Shown here one piece after another: positions 1 through 9,478 of a stretch of 64,000 nt of DNA. The stretch comes from Nostoc sp. 'Lobaria pulmonaria (5183) cyanobiont'. Lineage in GTDB: Bacteria > Cyanobacteriota > Cyanobacteriia > Cyanobacteriales > Nostocaceae. The translations under genes and the position numbers were made by a program. Each line of letters starts with the position of its first letter. Positions within the stretch are counted from its first letter, which is position 1. The notes under the pieces are model-generated. The model worked only from the letters and a program-made list of their open reading frames with translations, did not search any database and was not told where the DNA came from. Location of the stretch: positions 6,676,001 through 6,740,000 of the forward strand of contig NZ_CP026692.1 of the NCBI RefSeq assembly GCF_002949795.1. The letters run 5' to 3'.

Positions 1-1
1 T

Positions 2-1912
2 ATGGCTTTCAATCAAGACCCTTTTGATAAGCTAATTCAGAAGTTAGAAGCTTTTGCTAATAAACAACCGCATCTTTATAAATTGCACGTTGCTTTTTTG
101 GCTACTTTAGGCTATGCATATATATTTTTGGTTCTAGCTGTAACGTTGGCTCTGTTGGCAGGTATTATCTTTTTGATGCTTAACGCTCAGTCAGTTAATG
201 CCTTCTCTTTGAAAGGTGTTCTGTTTTTGCTGGCGTTCGCATTGGTGTTGCTGCGATCGCTTTGGGTTTCTTTTCCCCCACCTACAGGGTTACCACTGCA
301 ACCCAAAGATGTACCCAATCTCTATTCTTTAATTAACGAAATCTCATCGAAGCTACAAGCTCCACGGTTTCACCATATTTTGCTGACTAACGATTTTAAT
401 GCAGGGGTTGTTCAAAGACCACGCTTAGGTTTGCTGGGATGGCAGCAAAATTACTTAATTGTCGGTCTACCACTCATGTTAGCACTGCCACCCGAACAAT
501 TTCGTGCCGTATTAGCCCATGAACTAGGACATTTATCAGGAAATCACAGCCGTTTTAGTGGTTGGATTTATCGCCAACGTGAAACTTGGTATCGCATTAT
601 TAAAGGGCTACGACAAGGTGGAAATGAAGTATCATCGTTAATCTTTGATCGGTTTTTGACATGGTACAGCCCGTTTTTTAATGCCTATTCTTTTGTGTTG
701 GCACGGATGGATGAATATGAAGCAGATAGATGTGCCGTTGAGCTAAGTGGAGAACAAAATGCTGCTGAAGCTTTGATAAATGTGGAAGTCAAAGCTAGAT
801 TTATAGAAAGATATTTTTGGTCTAGCATCTATAAACAAGTTGAAACAGAAATCGAACCACCAAAAATGACTTATATGGCTATGCAACAGGCTTTAAGTCA
901 GAGACTTCATCAGGAAATAACAAGTAGTTATTTAATGGAAGCTTTAACTAAAAAAACTAATAATGCTGATACTCATCCTTGCCTGACAGATAGACTAAAA
1001 GCCTTGGGATACATCTTCAATCCTCAGCAGGAATTAGCTATATTTGCACCAATTGAAATCAGTGCTGCTCAAAAATTATTGGGAAATAGGTTAGAAAAAC
1101 TTATTGCACATTTTAGTCAAGCTTGGCGAGAAGAGATAGCAACACCTTGGCGACAAAAATATGCTGATTTTCAACAATCAATAGCTACTTTAAAAGATTT
1201 AAATCAAAAAGCAAAAACACAACAGCTAACTTTAGATGAAGCTACTCAACGAGCCTTTTTAATATTTAAATTTGATGGTGAAGAAGCGGTTATACCACTA
1301 TTACAAGAAATTATTCATCGTGATGCTCACCACGCCTCAGCTAATTATTTACTAGGTCAAATATTATTAAACAAACAGGATACAACCGGAATAGAATACA
1401 TTGAGAAGGCAATGGATAAAGACTCAAGTATAGTCATAGAAGGTTGTCAGATAATCTGCTATTTTCTTCATCAACAAGGAAAAATTAATGAAGTAAAATC
1501 TTATCAAAAACGTGTCGAAAATTATTATGAATTAATTTTAAAAGCAGGACAAGAGCGTTCCCATGTAAGAGGAAATGATAAATTTGAATCTCATACTGTC
1601 TCAGATATAGAGGTAAATAAGCTTCGTCAGCAGCTATCTCATTACCCGCAAGTAATAAGTGCTTATTTAGTTCAAAAAAATCTGCAATATTTCCCTGAAA
1701 AACCATTTTACATTCTAGCTTTGAAGCGGAAAGTTACCTTTTTAGAAGGTATTCAAGAACCCGACCACTCTAAACTTATAAACAGCTTGTTGCAGGAAAA
1801 CGAATTTCTCGGTAATGTATTCATTTTTATTTTAAATAACCATTTAAATATGGAAAAAAAACTAAAAAGGATACCAAATTCGATGATTTACCAAAAGAAA
1901 GGTAAAAAATAG
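2..1912 (+). CDS. M48-family zinc metalloprotease with helical, TPR-like C-terminal half
   Basis: A membrane-bound peptidase of the M48 (HtpX/Ste24-like) superfamily, 636 residues. Two hydrophobic segments lie near residues 33-60 and 72-90. The zinc motif HELGH is at about 173-177, and the likely third ligand is the first Glu of EYEAD (about 238). After residue 400 the protein is helical with a stretch resembling a TPR (HRDAHHASANYLLGQILLNK), as in cyanobacterial M48 proteins with a repeat-containing C-terminus. The substrate is unknown; membrane protein quality control is typical of the family. The first ATG lies at the window edge, so an upstream start cannot be excluded, but MAFNQDPFD is a plausible N-terminus. 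The C-terminal 150 residues are AT-rich and poorly recognisable. Confidence 0.85.
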   Translation: MAFNQDPFDKLIQKLEAFANKQPHLYKLHVAFLATLGYAYIFLVLAVTLALLAGIIFLMLNAQSVNAFSLKGVLFLLAFALVLLRSLWVSFPPPTGLPLQPKDVPNLYSLINEISSKLQAPRFHHILLTNDFNAGVVQRPRLGLLGWQQNYLIVGLPLMLALPPEQFRAVLAHELGHLSGNHSRFSGWIYRQRETWYRIIKGLRQGGNEVSSLIFDRFLTWYSPFFNAYSFVLARMDEYEADRCAVELSGEQNAAEALINVEVKARFIERYFWSSIYKQVETEIEPPKMTYMAMQQALSQRLHQEITSSYLMEALTKKTNNADTHPCLTDRLKALGYIFNPQQELAIFAPIEISAAQKLLGNRLEKLIAHFSQAWREEIATPWRQKYADFQQSIATLKDLNQKAKTQQLTLDEATQRAFLIFKFDGEEAVIPLLQEIIHRDAHHASANYLLGQILLNKQDTTGIEYIEKAMDKDSSIVIEGCQIICYFLHQQGKINEVKSYQKRVENYYELILKAGQERSHVRGNDKFESHTVSDIEVNKLRQQLSHYPQVISAYLVQKNLQYFPEKPFYILALKRKVTFLEGIQEPDHSKLINSLLQENEFLGNVFIFILNNHLNMEKKLKRIPNSMIYQKKGKK

Positions 1913-1973
1913 CACTACAGATGCTTAAAGCTCAACATTTAAAGCTGACGCTGAGTGTTGAGTTTATGATATT

Positions 1974-2041
1974 TTCTTTTGTGTCTTAGTGGTTTAAAAA
2001 CTATTTTTTAACTAGGAACCACAAAGACACAAACAAAAGAA
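1974..2041. repeat. imperfect inverted repeat (dispersed-repeat type)
   Basis: The arm TTCTTTTGTGTCTTAGTGG is matched on the opposite strand by the tail of the element (GGAACCACAAAGACACAAAC followed by AAAAGAA), giving a potential hairpin of about 20 bp between the M48 gene and rsmH. The wording resembles short dispersed palindromes of cyanobacterial spacers. It lacks a clear T-tail, so I do not call it a terminator. Confidence 0.5.
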
Positions 2042-2083
2042 TACATAATTAAAGTTCATCTGTGGTTTTTTGCCCTAAGTCTC

Positions 2084-2968
2084 ATGAATCGTCAGCTAGC
2101 TATCGAAGAACCGATATTTTCTCATCTACCAGTGTTACCGCAGGAAGTAATTGCAGGTTTAGCGGTATCTCCAGGAGGTCATTATCTTGATACGACGGTA
2201 GGCGGTGGTGGTCACAGCCGTTTGATTTTAGCAGCTGCACCAGATGTACAAGTAACGGCGATTGACCAAGATGAGGATGCTTTAGCAGCAGCGAGGAAAG
2301 AATTAGCTGAGTTTGGCGATCGCGTACAATTTATTCATCGCAATTTTGCTGACTACGAATTTCCCCCTAACACTTTCGATGGTATTTTAGCCGATTTGGG
2401 GGTAAGTTCTTACCATTTAGATCGTGCAGAACGGGGTTTTAGCTTTCGCCAAGCTGCAAATTTGGATATGCGAATGGATCGGGGGCGATCGCTAACTGCT
2501 GCGGATGTGATCAATAATTGGGATGAAGCGGATTTAGCAGATATTTTCTTTAAGTACGGTGAGGAGAGATTATCGCGGCGCATTGCGAGACGCATTGTTG
2601 AACGGCGACCGTTGCACACGACTACAGAATTAGCTGATGCGATCGCTTCTTCAGTTCCCCCTAAATACCGTTATGGGAGAATCCACCCTGCTACCCGTGT
2701 TTTTCAAGCTCTGCGAATTGTCGTCAACGATGAGTTAAAATCTCTAGAAACTTTTTTAGATAAAGCACCAAATGCCCTTGTCCCTGGCGGTAGAATTGCG
2801 ATTATCAGTTTCCACAGTTTGGAAGACCGCCCAGTGAAGCATGGTTTAAGAGATTCACCTTTATTAAAGGTCTTGACAAAAAAACCGATTATTGCTCAAG
2901 AAGAGGAAATTAGTAATAATCCGCGATCGCGATCGGCCAAACTGAGGATAGCCGAAAAGCTGTTGTAA
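2084..2968 (+). CDS. rsmH: 16S rRNA (cytosine-1402-N4)-methyltransferase RsmH
   Basis: Methylates N4 of C1402 in the decoding centre of 16S rRNA, using SAM. The protein has 294 residues, near the usual family length of about 300. The N-terminus shows the substrate and SAM signatures HLPVLPQEVI and GGGGHSRLIL, followed by AIDQDEDAL, DGILADLGVSS and the RGFSFR segment typical of MraW/RsmH. The C-terminus has ISFHSLEDRPVK. The gene stands alone here, not in a dcw (division and cell wall) cluster, which is usual for cyanobacteria. The ATG at 2084 gives the conserved N-terminus. Confidence 0.97.
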   Translation: MNRQLAIEEPIFSHLPVLPQEVIAGLAVSPGGHYLDTTVGGGGHSRLILAAAPDVQVTAIDQDEDALAAARKELAEFGDRVQFIHRNFADYEFPPNTFDGILADLGVSSYHLDRAERGFSFRQAANLDMRMDRGRSLTAADVINNWDEADLADIFFKYGEERLSRRIARRIVERRPLHTTTELADAIASSVPPKYRYGRIHPATRVFQALRIVVNDELKSLETFLDKAPNALVPGGRIAIISFHSLEDRPVKHGLRDSPLLKVLTKKPIIAQEEEISNNPRSRSAKLRIAEKLL

Positions 2969-2981
2969 CTGCAATGCACGG

Positions 2982-3173
2982 TTAAACTGCTCCATCTCGT
3001 GGCTCAGAACTGCTGCGAATACGCTCAATGAAGTTAGGATAATTTTCTAAATCCTGTTCTGAGTTAGTGGTGGCGCTGATTGTCGAACGTGTTAGCTTTT
3101 TGGGTAAGGATAAATAATCAGCAAAACAAGGTGGTGCTAGAGGTGCTACAGCTTTATCGCCTTGATAATGTAA
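2982..3173 (-). pseudogene. remnant reading frame of unknown protein (63 codons, no start)
   Basis: Read on the minus strand, a frame opens after a stop at 3174-3176 and runs to a stop at 2982-2984. It encodes a protein-like peptide containing GDKAVAPLAPPCFADYLSLP and ending in SSSEPRDGAV. No ATG or GTG is well placed at its beginning. Amino acid composition looks coding, so I read it as the 3' end of a gene whose front part is lost. I do not recognise the family. Confidence 0.35.
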
Positions 3174-3341
3174 TTAGTGCTGTGCCTAGCAGATGAAGCG
3201 GAACTGAGTAATGTAAATTAGTAATCGGTAATTGGGATTAGTTCACTACTTATTACCAATTTTGCTCTACAATTTTCGACTCTAATTGTATTCTAAAATG
3301 ACGAATAGCTTTGTTCGCTACAGTTATTGAGGAAATATTCC

Positions 3342-3548
3342 ATGACTATTTGGGTAAATGAGCAAATTGATCCGTCTGGGATGATTCATGCCTGTATTGC
3401 CACATGTAATGAATCTCAAGCTAAAGATTGTCATGATTCTTTTGAGAATAATTTGACCGAGAGGCAAAAGGCAGCAGGTTGGGTAGCGCGATTACGGACA
3501 GTCGATTCTTGGGATGAAGTGCCGGTGAATTCTTTAAAACTCAATTAA
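3342..3548 (+). CDS. small conserved-looking hypothetical protein (68 aa)
   Basis: A small acidic, soluble protein beginning MTIWVNEQIDPSGMIHACIA, with no signal peptide or membrane segment. The ATG at 3342 is preceded by GAGGA about 8 nt upstream (3329-3333), which favours it over the TTG at 3327. Two Cys residues (HACIATCNES) and a later DCHDSF stretch are visible. I do not recognise the family. A terminal-inverted-repeat element begins right after its stop codon. Confidence 0.6.
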   Translation: MTIWVNEQIDPSGMIHACIATCNESQAKDCHDSFENNLTERQKAAGWVARLRTVDSWDEVPVNSLKLN

Positions 3549-3549
3549 T

Positions 3550-3727
3550 GGGACTTAGACAAAAAGTAGCTAAAAAAAGCCTCAAATCTATATGCCGAAA
3601 GACTTTGACATCGTTTTGTCTAGTTTCTTGATATATCTGGGTTTCAAGCATTTTTGAGCATTTGGTGTATTTTTCTTGCCCTGTATGGGTTTGAGGATTG
3701 TTTATGCCTCAAAAATGTTTAAGTCCC
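3550..3727. mobile_element. MITE-like element with GGGACTTA termini
   Basis: A non-coding block of 178 bp is bounded by GGGACTTAGAC at the left and GTTTAAGTCCC at the right, inverted copies matching at 10 of 11 positions. Inner sub-repeats (GCCTCAAA near 3581, its relative TTTGAGG near 3690, and GCCTCAAAAA near 3706) add secondary structure. No target duplication is obvious and no transposase is present. It starts one base after the TAA of the preceding gene. Confidence 0.45.
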
Positions 3728-3768
3728 GCTACGCATTTACCAAATTTTTGAGATTGTCATCAACAGGT

Positions 3769-6700
3769 TTAGCTGAAGAGGTGAGAAACATCAACGAAAC
3801 CTTCATGAAGACTTACAATATTTGAAACTTCAGAATACATACTTCCGACTTTACCTGATTGATGGGTAAATAAATTATGACAACCCACAATTATCAAGAG
3901 TTCTTGAGCGCGAGAAAATGCAACATTTACCCGTTCTGGCTTCTTCGCAAATCCCACATCTCCTTTGCTATTATTGCGAACCATACTGACAATCACAACA
4001 GGTCTTTCCATACCTTGAAATCTATCTACTGTACCAGTACGAATTTCTAGCGAAGGAAAAAGTTCAGATTGCAGACGTTCATCAATTTTTCTTAATTGAG
4101 CGCCATAAAATGTAATTACGGCAATTTCTTTTTTTGGTTCACCATTAGCAACTTTAGAAGCCCAAGTCTTCTCAAACTGATGACACAGACGTTCAATGGC
4201 ATCAATTTCTGGAGTATTAAAGTAAGAAGTTCCATTTCGTTGCTCTAAAAACTGATTTTCTATAGGCGTTTTTACCCAGATAAGATGCTGAGATTCTTGG
4301 ATAATTTCGTCTGCTAAATGATGTGCGCGTTTTTTATCCGGTTCCAAGATACCAGATTCTAGTTTACCGTCATAAAATTGATTGATTGCTCCCATAATAA
4401 ATGGGTGCATTCGATACTGTGTAGTTAGCATTTGTTTGATGCTTTCATCAGCAGATTCAAACTGACTTTTAAATAGTGAATCTTCTAAAAATTGTAGTTC
4501 GTCTCTTGTATTGCCTATTGTTTGAGCAACTTCTTCTAAAGTGCTAGTATCAAGCATGGGTGGTAATTGCCGGTGATCGCCTACCATGACTAACTTTTTG
4601 CCTTTTAAAGCTGGGATTAGTAACTCTGGTGGAGTACACTTACTAACTTCATCAATAATAACGACATCAAAAGATTTGAATTCTTCAGAAAAACCTCTAT
4701 TGGCAGCCTGAACACAGGTAATACCGACGACATTAGCATTATCTAAATAAATGCGCCTTAAATCGTCGCGATCGCGCTCATTTGGCTCTCTCAATTTTCT
4801 TATCCAATCTTGTACAAAATTTTGATATTTATTCAGATAACTTTCGTCTTTTTGAAGTTGTTGCTGCCCAGATTCAAACTGAGTATTGATTTTGCGTAAA
4901 AGCTCTATACTAAATAAGTCAGCTTGAGAATTTTCTGGTTTAAATTTATCAGGTATAGTTTGCCATTCTCTCAACCACCAGTTTCGTTCTTCTATTAAGT
5001 TTTTTGATGGCTGTGGTTGTGATTTTTGTTCTAGTTCGCTTAGATTAATTTGTAGTTTTTGAACTTGTTGTAAAGAAGTTTCGGTTTCTTCTTTTAGCTT
5101 TAATAAATGCTCATTGAGAGAATGTTTAATTATATCTAGCACAGCAAAAGGTTCTAATGATGAGATTAAGGTTTCAAGCTGACTGATGGAAGTTTCCCAG
5201 TAATTTACTTGATTCGTAAATTCTTGGGGTTGCTCCCAAATATTTGATTGTGTTGCAAGATATTTTTCAACTAAAATACGTAATTGATCAGGAAGATTTT
5301 TTTGATTAAGTTCTTGCAAGACATCAATCACCCGTCCAAGTTGGAAATTAGCATCCTGCTGTACTTTTTCTACCTCAGCTTGAGTAATGGATATTTGCTG
5401 TTGGCTAACTTCCTTTTTCTGAAGTTCATTTAATTGTCGTTGCAGAGACTGAAGTTGTTGATCGGTTTCTGTTTTTACTTTTAAAACGCATTGACGCGCA
5501 TTTGCAAGGATTGTATCTAACAATTCTTGTGTAATGTGGGTGAGAGTAGAGTCAATGTTATTCCATTCCCATGATGTACTATAACTCCGTTGCATTCTAA
5601 TTAAGAAAACCTGGGTATTCTCAACCAATAATTTTCGCTGTTTGGGGTTGAGTAGCTGATAATTGCTAAACTGTTGATAGGTTTCTTGCCATTGAGTGCG
5701 ATCGCTCTTTGATAGCACCATTGGAATCTGACTAAAATTTTCTTGTAAAAAATAGCTAAAATTATGCTGTTTACCTCGCCTGTCAGTAAAACCTCCGTCT
5801 ATTTCATAAGCGATCGCCTTTGCTAATAGCTCCCATTCAGGCAGGTTTATTTTGTATATCTTTGGTACTATTGGTAATTTTAATGTATTAGCAAACATCA
5901 ACAAACCTAGTGGCAAGTCAACTAAATTTTCTGTAAGTGGTAAACCTGATTGATGACATTCTTTTAAAGTTTGATAGAGATGAGAAGGTGCTGTAGATTT
6001 CCATTCCTTAACTGCTGAGATAATGTAATCTATTTCCCGTTTGCGGTTTTGCCATATCTGAATTGTTTGCTGTATATTTTGGAGTTTAGTAAGATATTGC
6101 TGATAATCTGGTTGTAACTGATTCAACGAGGCGAAATTTTGTTTGACATCCTCTACTGATGCTGCAACTTCTAAGATGGCTTTACTTGCCTCTTGAGCAT
6201 AAGCCAAAGCAGTTTTAAATCCAGAAATTTCTATTGCTACAGTTTCACGCAACCAAGCCGCTAAACCAAAAGCACCAAGCGCTGGACGCACAAAACCAAG
6301 TTCATCAGTATATTTGATGGTTTGACTAACATTTGCTAAAAATTTTTCTACTAAACTGTTACCTTCTGTGTATGGCTTAAGAAGTGGCAAAAAATCTGTA
6401 ACTTCTGAAGCTTCCCAATTGATATTTGGTGCAGTATTTAATATACTTTCTAATTTTTTAATTAATGATTCAACCTCGTTATATTTTTCTACAGTTTCGT
6501 TGTAATGTTTTTCTTGATTTTGAAAGTTTATCTCCAGCTTTAACTTATTTTCATTAAATTTATTTTGTTGCTGATTAAATTCTTCCTCTGCTTGTAAGTA
6601 GGCTGTAAATCTTTGTGACGATGCCAGTAATTGAGTGAAAATTTTAATATTTTCCAGCCGCTGATTCAGATTATTTTCGCAGTCATTTGCTGTATTTTCT

Positions 6701-8247
6701 AGCCATCTGCCAATCACTTGGTCTTCTAAAAATGGCTGTCCTTCCTCCCCAACTTTCTCGGCTCTACCTTTTCGTACAGCCCGAATCACTGGGTTATGAA
6801 CTAATCGACTTAGGGCGTTATCTACTGCTAAATTGGCTTGAGATGCAATTAGAGTGCGTCCACCGCGAAGGGCAATTTGATAGCAAATCTCAGCAATTAC
6901 GGTAGTTTTACCAGTACCTGGTGGCCCTTGGATGAGAACAAGATCCTTCGCGGCAAGTACCTTTTCTACTGCTGCTTTCTGACCAGGATTAGCAGAAGAT
7001 AATAATAAATCTTGTGGTTTAAGTTCAGCAGTTGTTTTAATTTGTCTAGCCTGAGAAGCATCGAATAAAAAGTTACCCAAATAGGGATTTTGGGTGTAAC
7101 CGTTATTCAAATCATCTAAAGCCTTTTTCTTGCGTTGAATCTGTTGAATATCACCAACTGCTTCAAAACACAAAAATCCTGTATCTGGCAACTTATAACG
7201 CTCTGTTGCCATGAATTCAGCTAAGTCACGTTCTAGCCTGAGACTGATGATGCAACGGTTGGGGTCAACTTCCTCAACAGTCCCTAATTGACGGCCGCTA
7301 ATCCAATTTTTGCCGACGGGAGCAGTTTCAAAAAGCTTTAAATCTTCGTTTTTTGTACGTCTTGCTCGTTCCCAGAAGTTTTCGACATCAAGGGAATTTT
7401 GATAAAAGCCGTCAAGGGTGGCTGAGGCTATATCAATTTCAAAACTAATCCGCCTTTTGAAGTTATAGTTATGACCTACGTAACGCACACAAAACTGACG
7501 TGCTTTAGCGATTTTTTCTTCAATTTGTAAAAATGCTTTCCAAGCTTTAAGCTGATCTTCTGTAGGCACATTTTCGCCACAAACTGGCGCAGCGGCGATG
7601 CGTTTCAATGTTACAGGTGGAATGTCGAGATGATGCTGATGATTAGCTAGCAAACGTAAGCGACAAGGTACAGCATAGCTATCAGCCTGTCCCCGTGAGG
7701 GTTGTAACAACTGAGCCGAAAGTATTTTTATACCGTCGCGTCCATCTTTTGGTACAGCCGCTCTAAATCCTAATGTTTTTCTCAGCTTCTCAAGTCTTGC
7801 GGGTAATGGAAAATGATCGGAGTCTGTTGCTATTGTTAAATCCCAAATTTCTTCTCTTGCTTCTTTCCCCGCACCTTTGCGACGCACATAAAAGAGAGAA
7901 GGCTTTTGACCGACACATTCCAACATCAACTGATTGGCGCGATCGCGCCGCTCCCTAAATTCGGGATATGATTTAAGAGCGGTTTCACCTTCAAGATGGC
8001 GGATAAAGCTATCAATTGCTGAAGCTATAAACATATAGCCCCAATCTTCAGAGTTTGTTTTAGTTTTCGAGGATTTTGCTGTTAGTTTATTTGCCACTGA
8101 ACGAATGCGTTCTGCATCGGATTCTGAGATGGCGCTAGTATGGCTTTTGACTGCTATTTTCAGTTTTTCGCAAATTGCTAATAGCTTCTTGCTATCCAAA
8201 TTCAATTCTTTTGCTAGTTCGTAAATTCTGAGTTTGCCGTTGTTCAT
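3769..8247 (-). CDS. giant SF1 (DNA2/NAM7/UPF1-like) helicase-ATPase with IF-2 N-terminal-like domain
   Basis: A protein of 1492 residues. Residues 1-55 (MNNGKLRIYELAKELNLDSK and onward) closely resemble the N-terminal domain of cyanobacterial translation initiation factor IF-2, not the rest of IF-2. A split SF1 helicase follows: Walker A GPPGTGKT at 441-448, DEVS (Walker B) at 1199-1202, a Q-MVGDHRQLPP motif just after, TVDRFQGME near 1410 and NVAFSRAQ (motif VI) at 1441-1448. Between Walker A and Walker B lie about 700 residues rich in Gln, Glu, Leu and Lys, predicted long coiled coil. This architecture is known in bacterial AAA_11/AAA_12 proteins; the role (RNA or DNA remodelling, possibly defence) is not established. 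It appears monocistronic. Confidence 0.88.
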   Translation of the reverse strand: MNNGKLRIYELAKELNLDSKKLLAICEKLKIAVKSHTSAISESDAERIRSVANKLTAKSSKTKTNSEDWGYMFIASAIDSFIRHLEGETALKSYPEFRERRDRANQLMLECVGQKPSLFYVRRKGAGKEAREEIWDLTIATDSDHFPLPARLEKLRKTLGFRAAVPKDGRDGIKILSAQLLQPSRGQADSYAVPCRLRLLANHQHHLDIPPVTLKRIAAAPVCGENVPTEDQLKAWKAFLQIEEKIAKARQFCVRYVGHNYNFKRRISFEIDIASATLDGFYQNSLDVENFWERARRTKNEDLKLFETAPVGKNWISGRQLGTVEEVDPNRCIISLRLERDLAEFMATERYKLPDTGFLCFEAVGDIQQIQRKKKALDDLNNGYTQNPYLGNFLFDASQARQIKTTAELKPQDLLLSSANPGQKAAVEKVLAAKDLVLIQGPPGTGKTTVIAEICYQIALRGGRTLIASQANLAVDNALSRLVHNPVIRAVRKGRAEKVGEEGQPFLEDQVIGRWLENTANDCENNLNQRLENIKIFTQLLASSQRFTAYLQAEEEFNQQQNKFNENKLKLEINFQNQEKHYNETVEKYNEVESLIKKLESILNTAPNINWEASEVTDFLPLLKPYTEGNSLVEKFLANVSQTIKYTDELGFVRPALGAFGLAAWLRETVAIEISGFKTALAYAQEASKAILEVAASVEDVKQNFASLNQLQPDYQQYLTKLQNIQQTIQIWQNRKREIDYIISAVKEWKSTAPSHLYQTLKECHQSGLPLTENLVDLPLGLLMFANTLKLPIVPKIYKINLPEWELLAKAIAYEIDGGFTDRRGKQHNFSYFLQENFSQIPMVLSKSDRTQWQETYQQFSNYQLLNPKQRKLLVENTQVFLIRMQRSYSTSWEWNNIDSTLTHITQELLDTILANARQCVLKVKTETDQQLQSLQRQLNELQKKEVSQQQISITQAEVEKVQQDANFQLGRVIDVLQELNQKNLPDQLRILVEKYLATQSNIWEQPQEFTNQVNYWETSISQLETLISSLEPFAVLDIIKHSLNEHLLKLKEETETSLQQVQKLQINLSELEQKSQPQPSKNLIEERNWWLREWQTIPDKFKPENSQADLFSIELLRKINTQFESGQQQLQKDESYLNKYQNFVQDWIRKLREPNERDRDDLRRIYLDNANVVGITCVQAANRGFSEEFKSFDVVIIDEVSKCTPPELLIPALKGKKLVMVGDHRQLPPMLDTSTLEEVAQTIGNTRDELQFLEDSLFKSQFESADESIKQMLTTQYRMHPFIMGAINQFYDGKLESGILEPDKKRAHHLADEIIQESQHLIWVKTPIENQFLEQRNGTSYFNTPEIDAIERLCHQFEKTWASKVANGEPKKEIAVITFYGAQLRKIDERLQSELFPSLEIRTGTVDRFQGMERPVVIVSMVRNNSKGDVGFAKKPERVNVAFSRAQELLIIVGCHNLFTHQSGKVGSMYSEVSNIVSLHEGFVDVSHLFS

Positions 8248-8283
8248 CCAGTACTACCTTTGCCGACAAAATAGGGTTTAAAT

Positions 8284-8412
8284 TTAAACGCAGAGGGGCG
8301 TAGAGGTAAGCGCAGAGGAGCGCAAAGTTTATTTTAATCCCATTCGCTACAAATTAAATTTGGCAATACTCTGCGTACCTTTGCGTTTACTTTGCCTTCC
8401 TGTGCGTTTAAA
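8284..8412. repeat. dispersed repeat of the CGCAGAGG type
   Basis: Several degenerate copies of CGCAGAGG / GCGTAGAGG followed by the inverted motifs CTCTGCGTACCTTTGCGTTT and GTGCGTTTAAA. Short motifs like these are scattered in Nostoc-type spacers; a related piece (GGCACAGAGGAGG) is embedded near 38360. It fills most of the gap between the helicase gene and the HDAC-like gene. Confidence 0.5.
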
Positions 8413-8449
8413 AACTTTACGATTTTGGGTAGTATTTCCTATTAACTGA

Positions 8450-9367
8450 CTATAGTTTGTACTGCTGGTAAACTTCACTGGCGGCGCGATGTAGCAGGGA
8501 GTGTCGCCATACTAAAGATTTTATATCATCAGCATAACCGCCGCCAATGACGCAGGCGACGGGATAACCGCTACTCATACAAGTACTCAAAACCTGCATT
8601 TCCCGGCGGAAAATGCCAGCATCTGTAAGGGCTAATTTGCCTAAGCGATCGCCTATATGAGGGTCAACACCAGCATCATAAAATACTAAGTCTGGCTTGA
8701 CTTTAGACAATAAATCTGATAGATAATTCGCCAAGGTTTGCAAATAAGCGTCATCTTCCATTCCCACCGGCAAAGGAACATCCAAATCGCTGTTTTGTTT
8801 AGTACCGGGGAAATTCACTTCGCAGTGCATGGAGAAAGTAAAAACGCTGCCATCGTCTTGGAAAATAAAAGCGGTGCCGTCTCCTTGATGGACATCCAAA
8901 TCGACAATCAGGATTTTTTGGACAAGTCCGAATTTTTGTAAAACGCGACAGGCGATCGCTATATCGTTGAAAATACAAAAACCAGATCCATAACTGGGAA
9001 AGGCATGATGAGTACCACCAGCCGTATTACAAGCTAAACCCTGACTTAGTGCCAGTTTAGCAGTGAGTATTGTACCACCTACAGCTACACAGGTACGATT
9101 CGCTAGTGCTGGACTCCAAGGTAAACCAATGCGACGCTGTGCTTTGGCATCTAGGGTTCCTTCGCAGTAAGCTTGAACGTAGTTTGGAGTGTGGACTAAC
9201 TCTATCAACTCTAACGGCGGACGTTCGGGGGTATGAAATTGTTCTTGATTAGCTACACCATCAGCTAACAGCAATTTGTAGAGTTGTCGAAACTTAGACA
9301 TCGGGAAGCGATGTCCTTCAGGCAATGGGGCAGCGTAATCTGGGTGGTAAATAATTGGCAAGTCCAT
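8450..9367 (-). CDS. histone deacetylase-family (acetylpolyamine amidohydrolase-like) hydrolase
   Basis: A zinc-dependent deacetylase of the arginase/deacetylase fold, 305 residues from the ATG at 9367. An in-frame TTG at 9400 would add 11 residues and is less likely. Visible signatures are NTAGGTHHAF (tandem active-site His), VDLDVHQGDGT (zinc ligands Asp and His) and YDAGVDPH with the third Asp ligand. Bacterial members remove acetyl groups from small molecules or proteins; the substrate cannot be read from sequence. It sits alone, back to back with the mscS gene. Confidence 0.92.
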   Translation of the reverse strand: MDLPIIYHPDYAAPLPEGHRFPMSKFRQLYKLLLADGVANQEQFHTPERPPLELIELVHTPNYVQAYCEGTLDAKAQRRIGLPWSPALANRTCVAVGGTILTAKLALSQGLACNTAGGTHHAFPSYGSGFCIFNDIAIACRVLQKFGLVQKILIVDLDVHQGDGTAFIFQDDGSVFTFSMHCEVNFPGTKQNSDLDVPLPVGMEDDAYLQTLANYLSDLLSKVKPDLVFYDAGVDPHIGDRLGKLALTDAGIFRREMQVLSTCMSSGYPVACVIGGGYADDIKSLVWRHSLLHRAASEVYQQYKL

Positions 9368-9478
9368 ATTCCAGAAAATCTCAAGCAGGTAATCCGGCAA
9401 ATCACAAGGTAAAATTTAGCCATAATCGCAGCAAAAATGCTGTTATTCTAAATCTAAAACTCCAAATTTAAAATTGAT

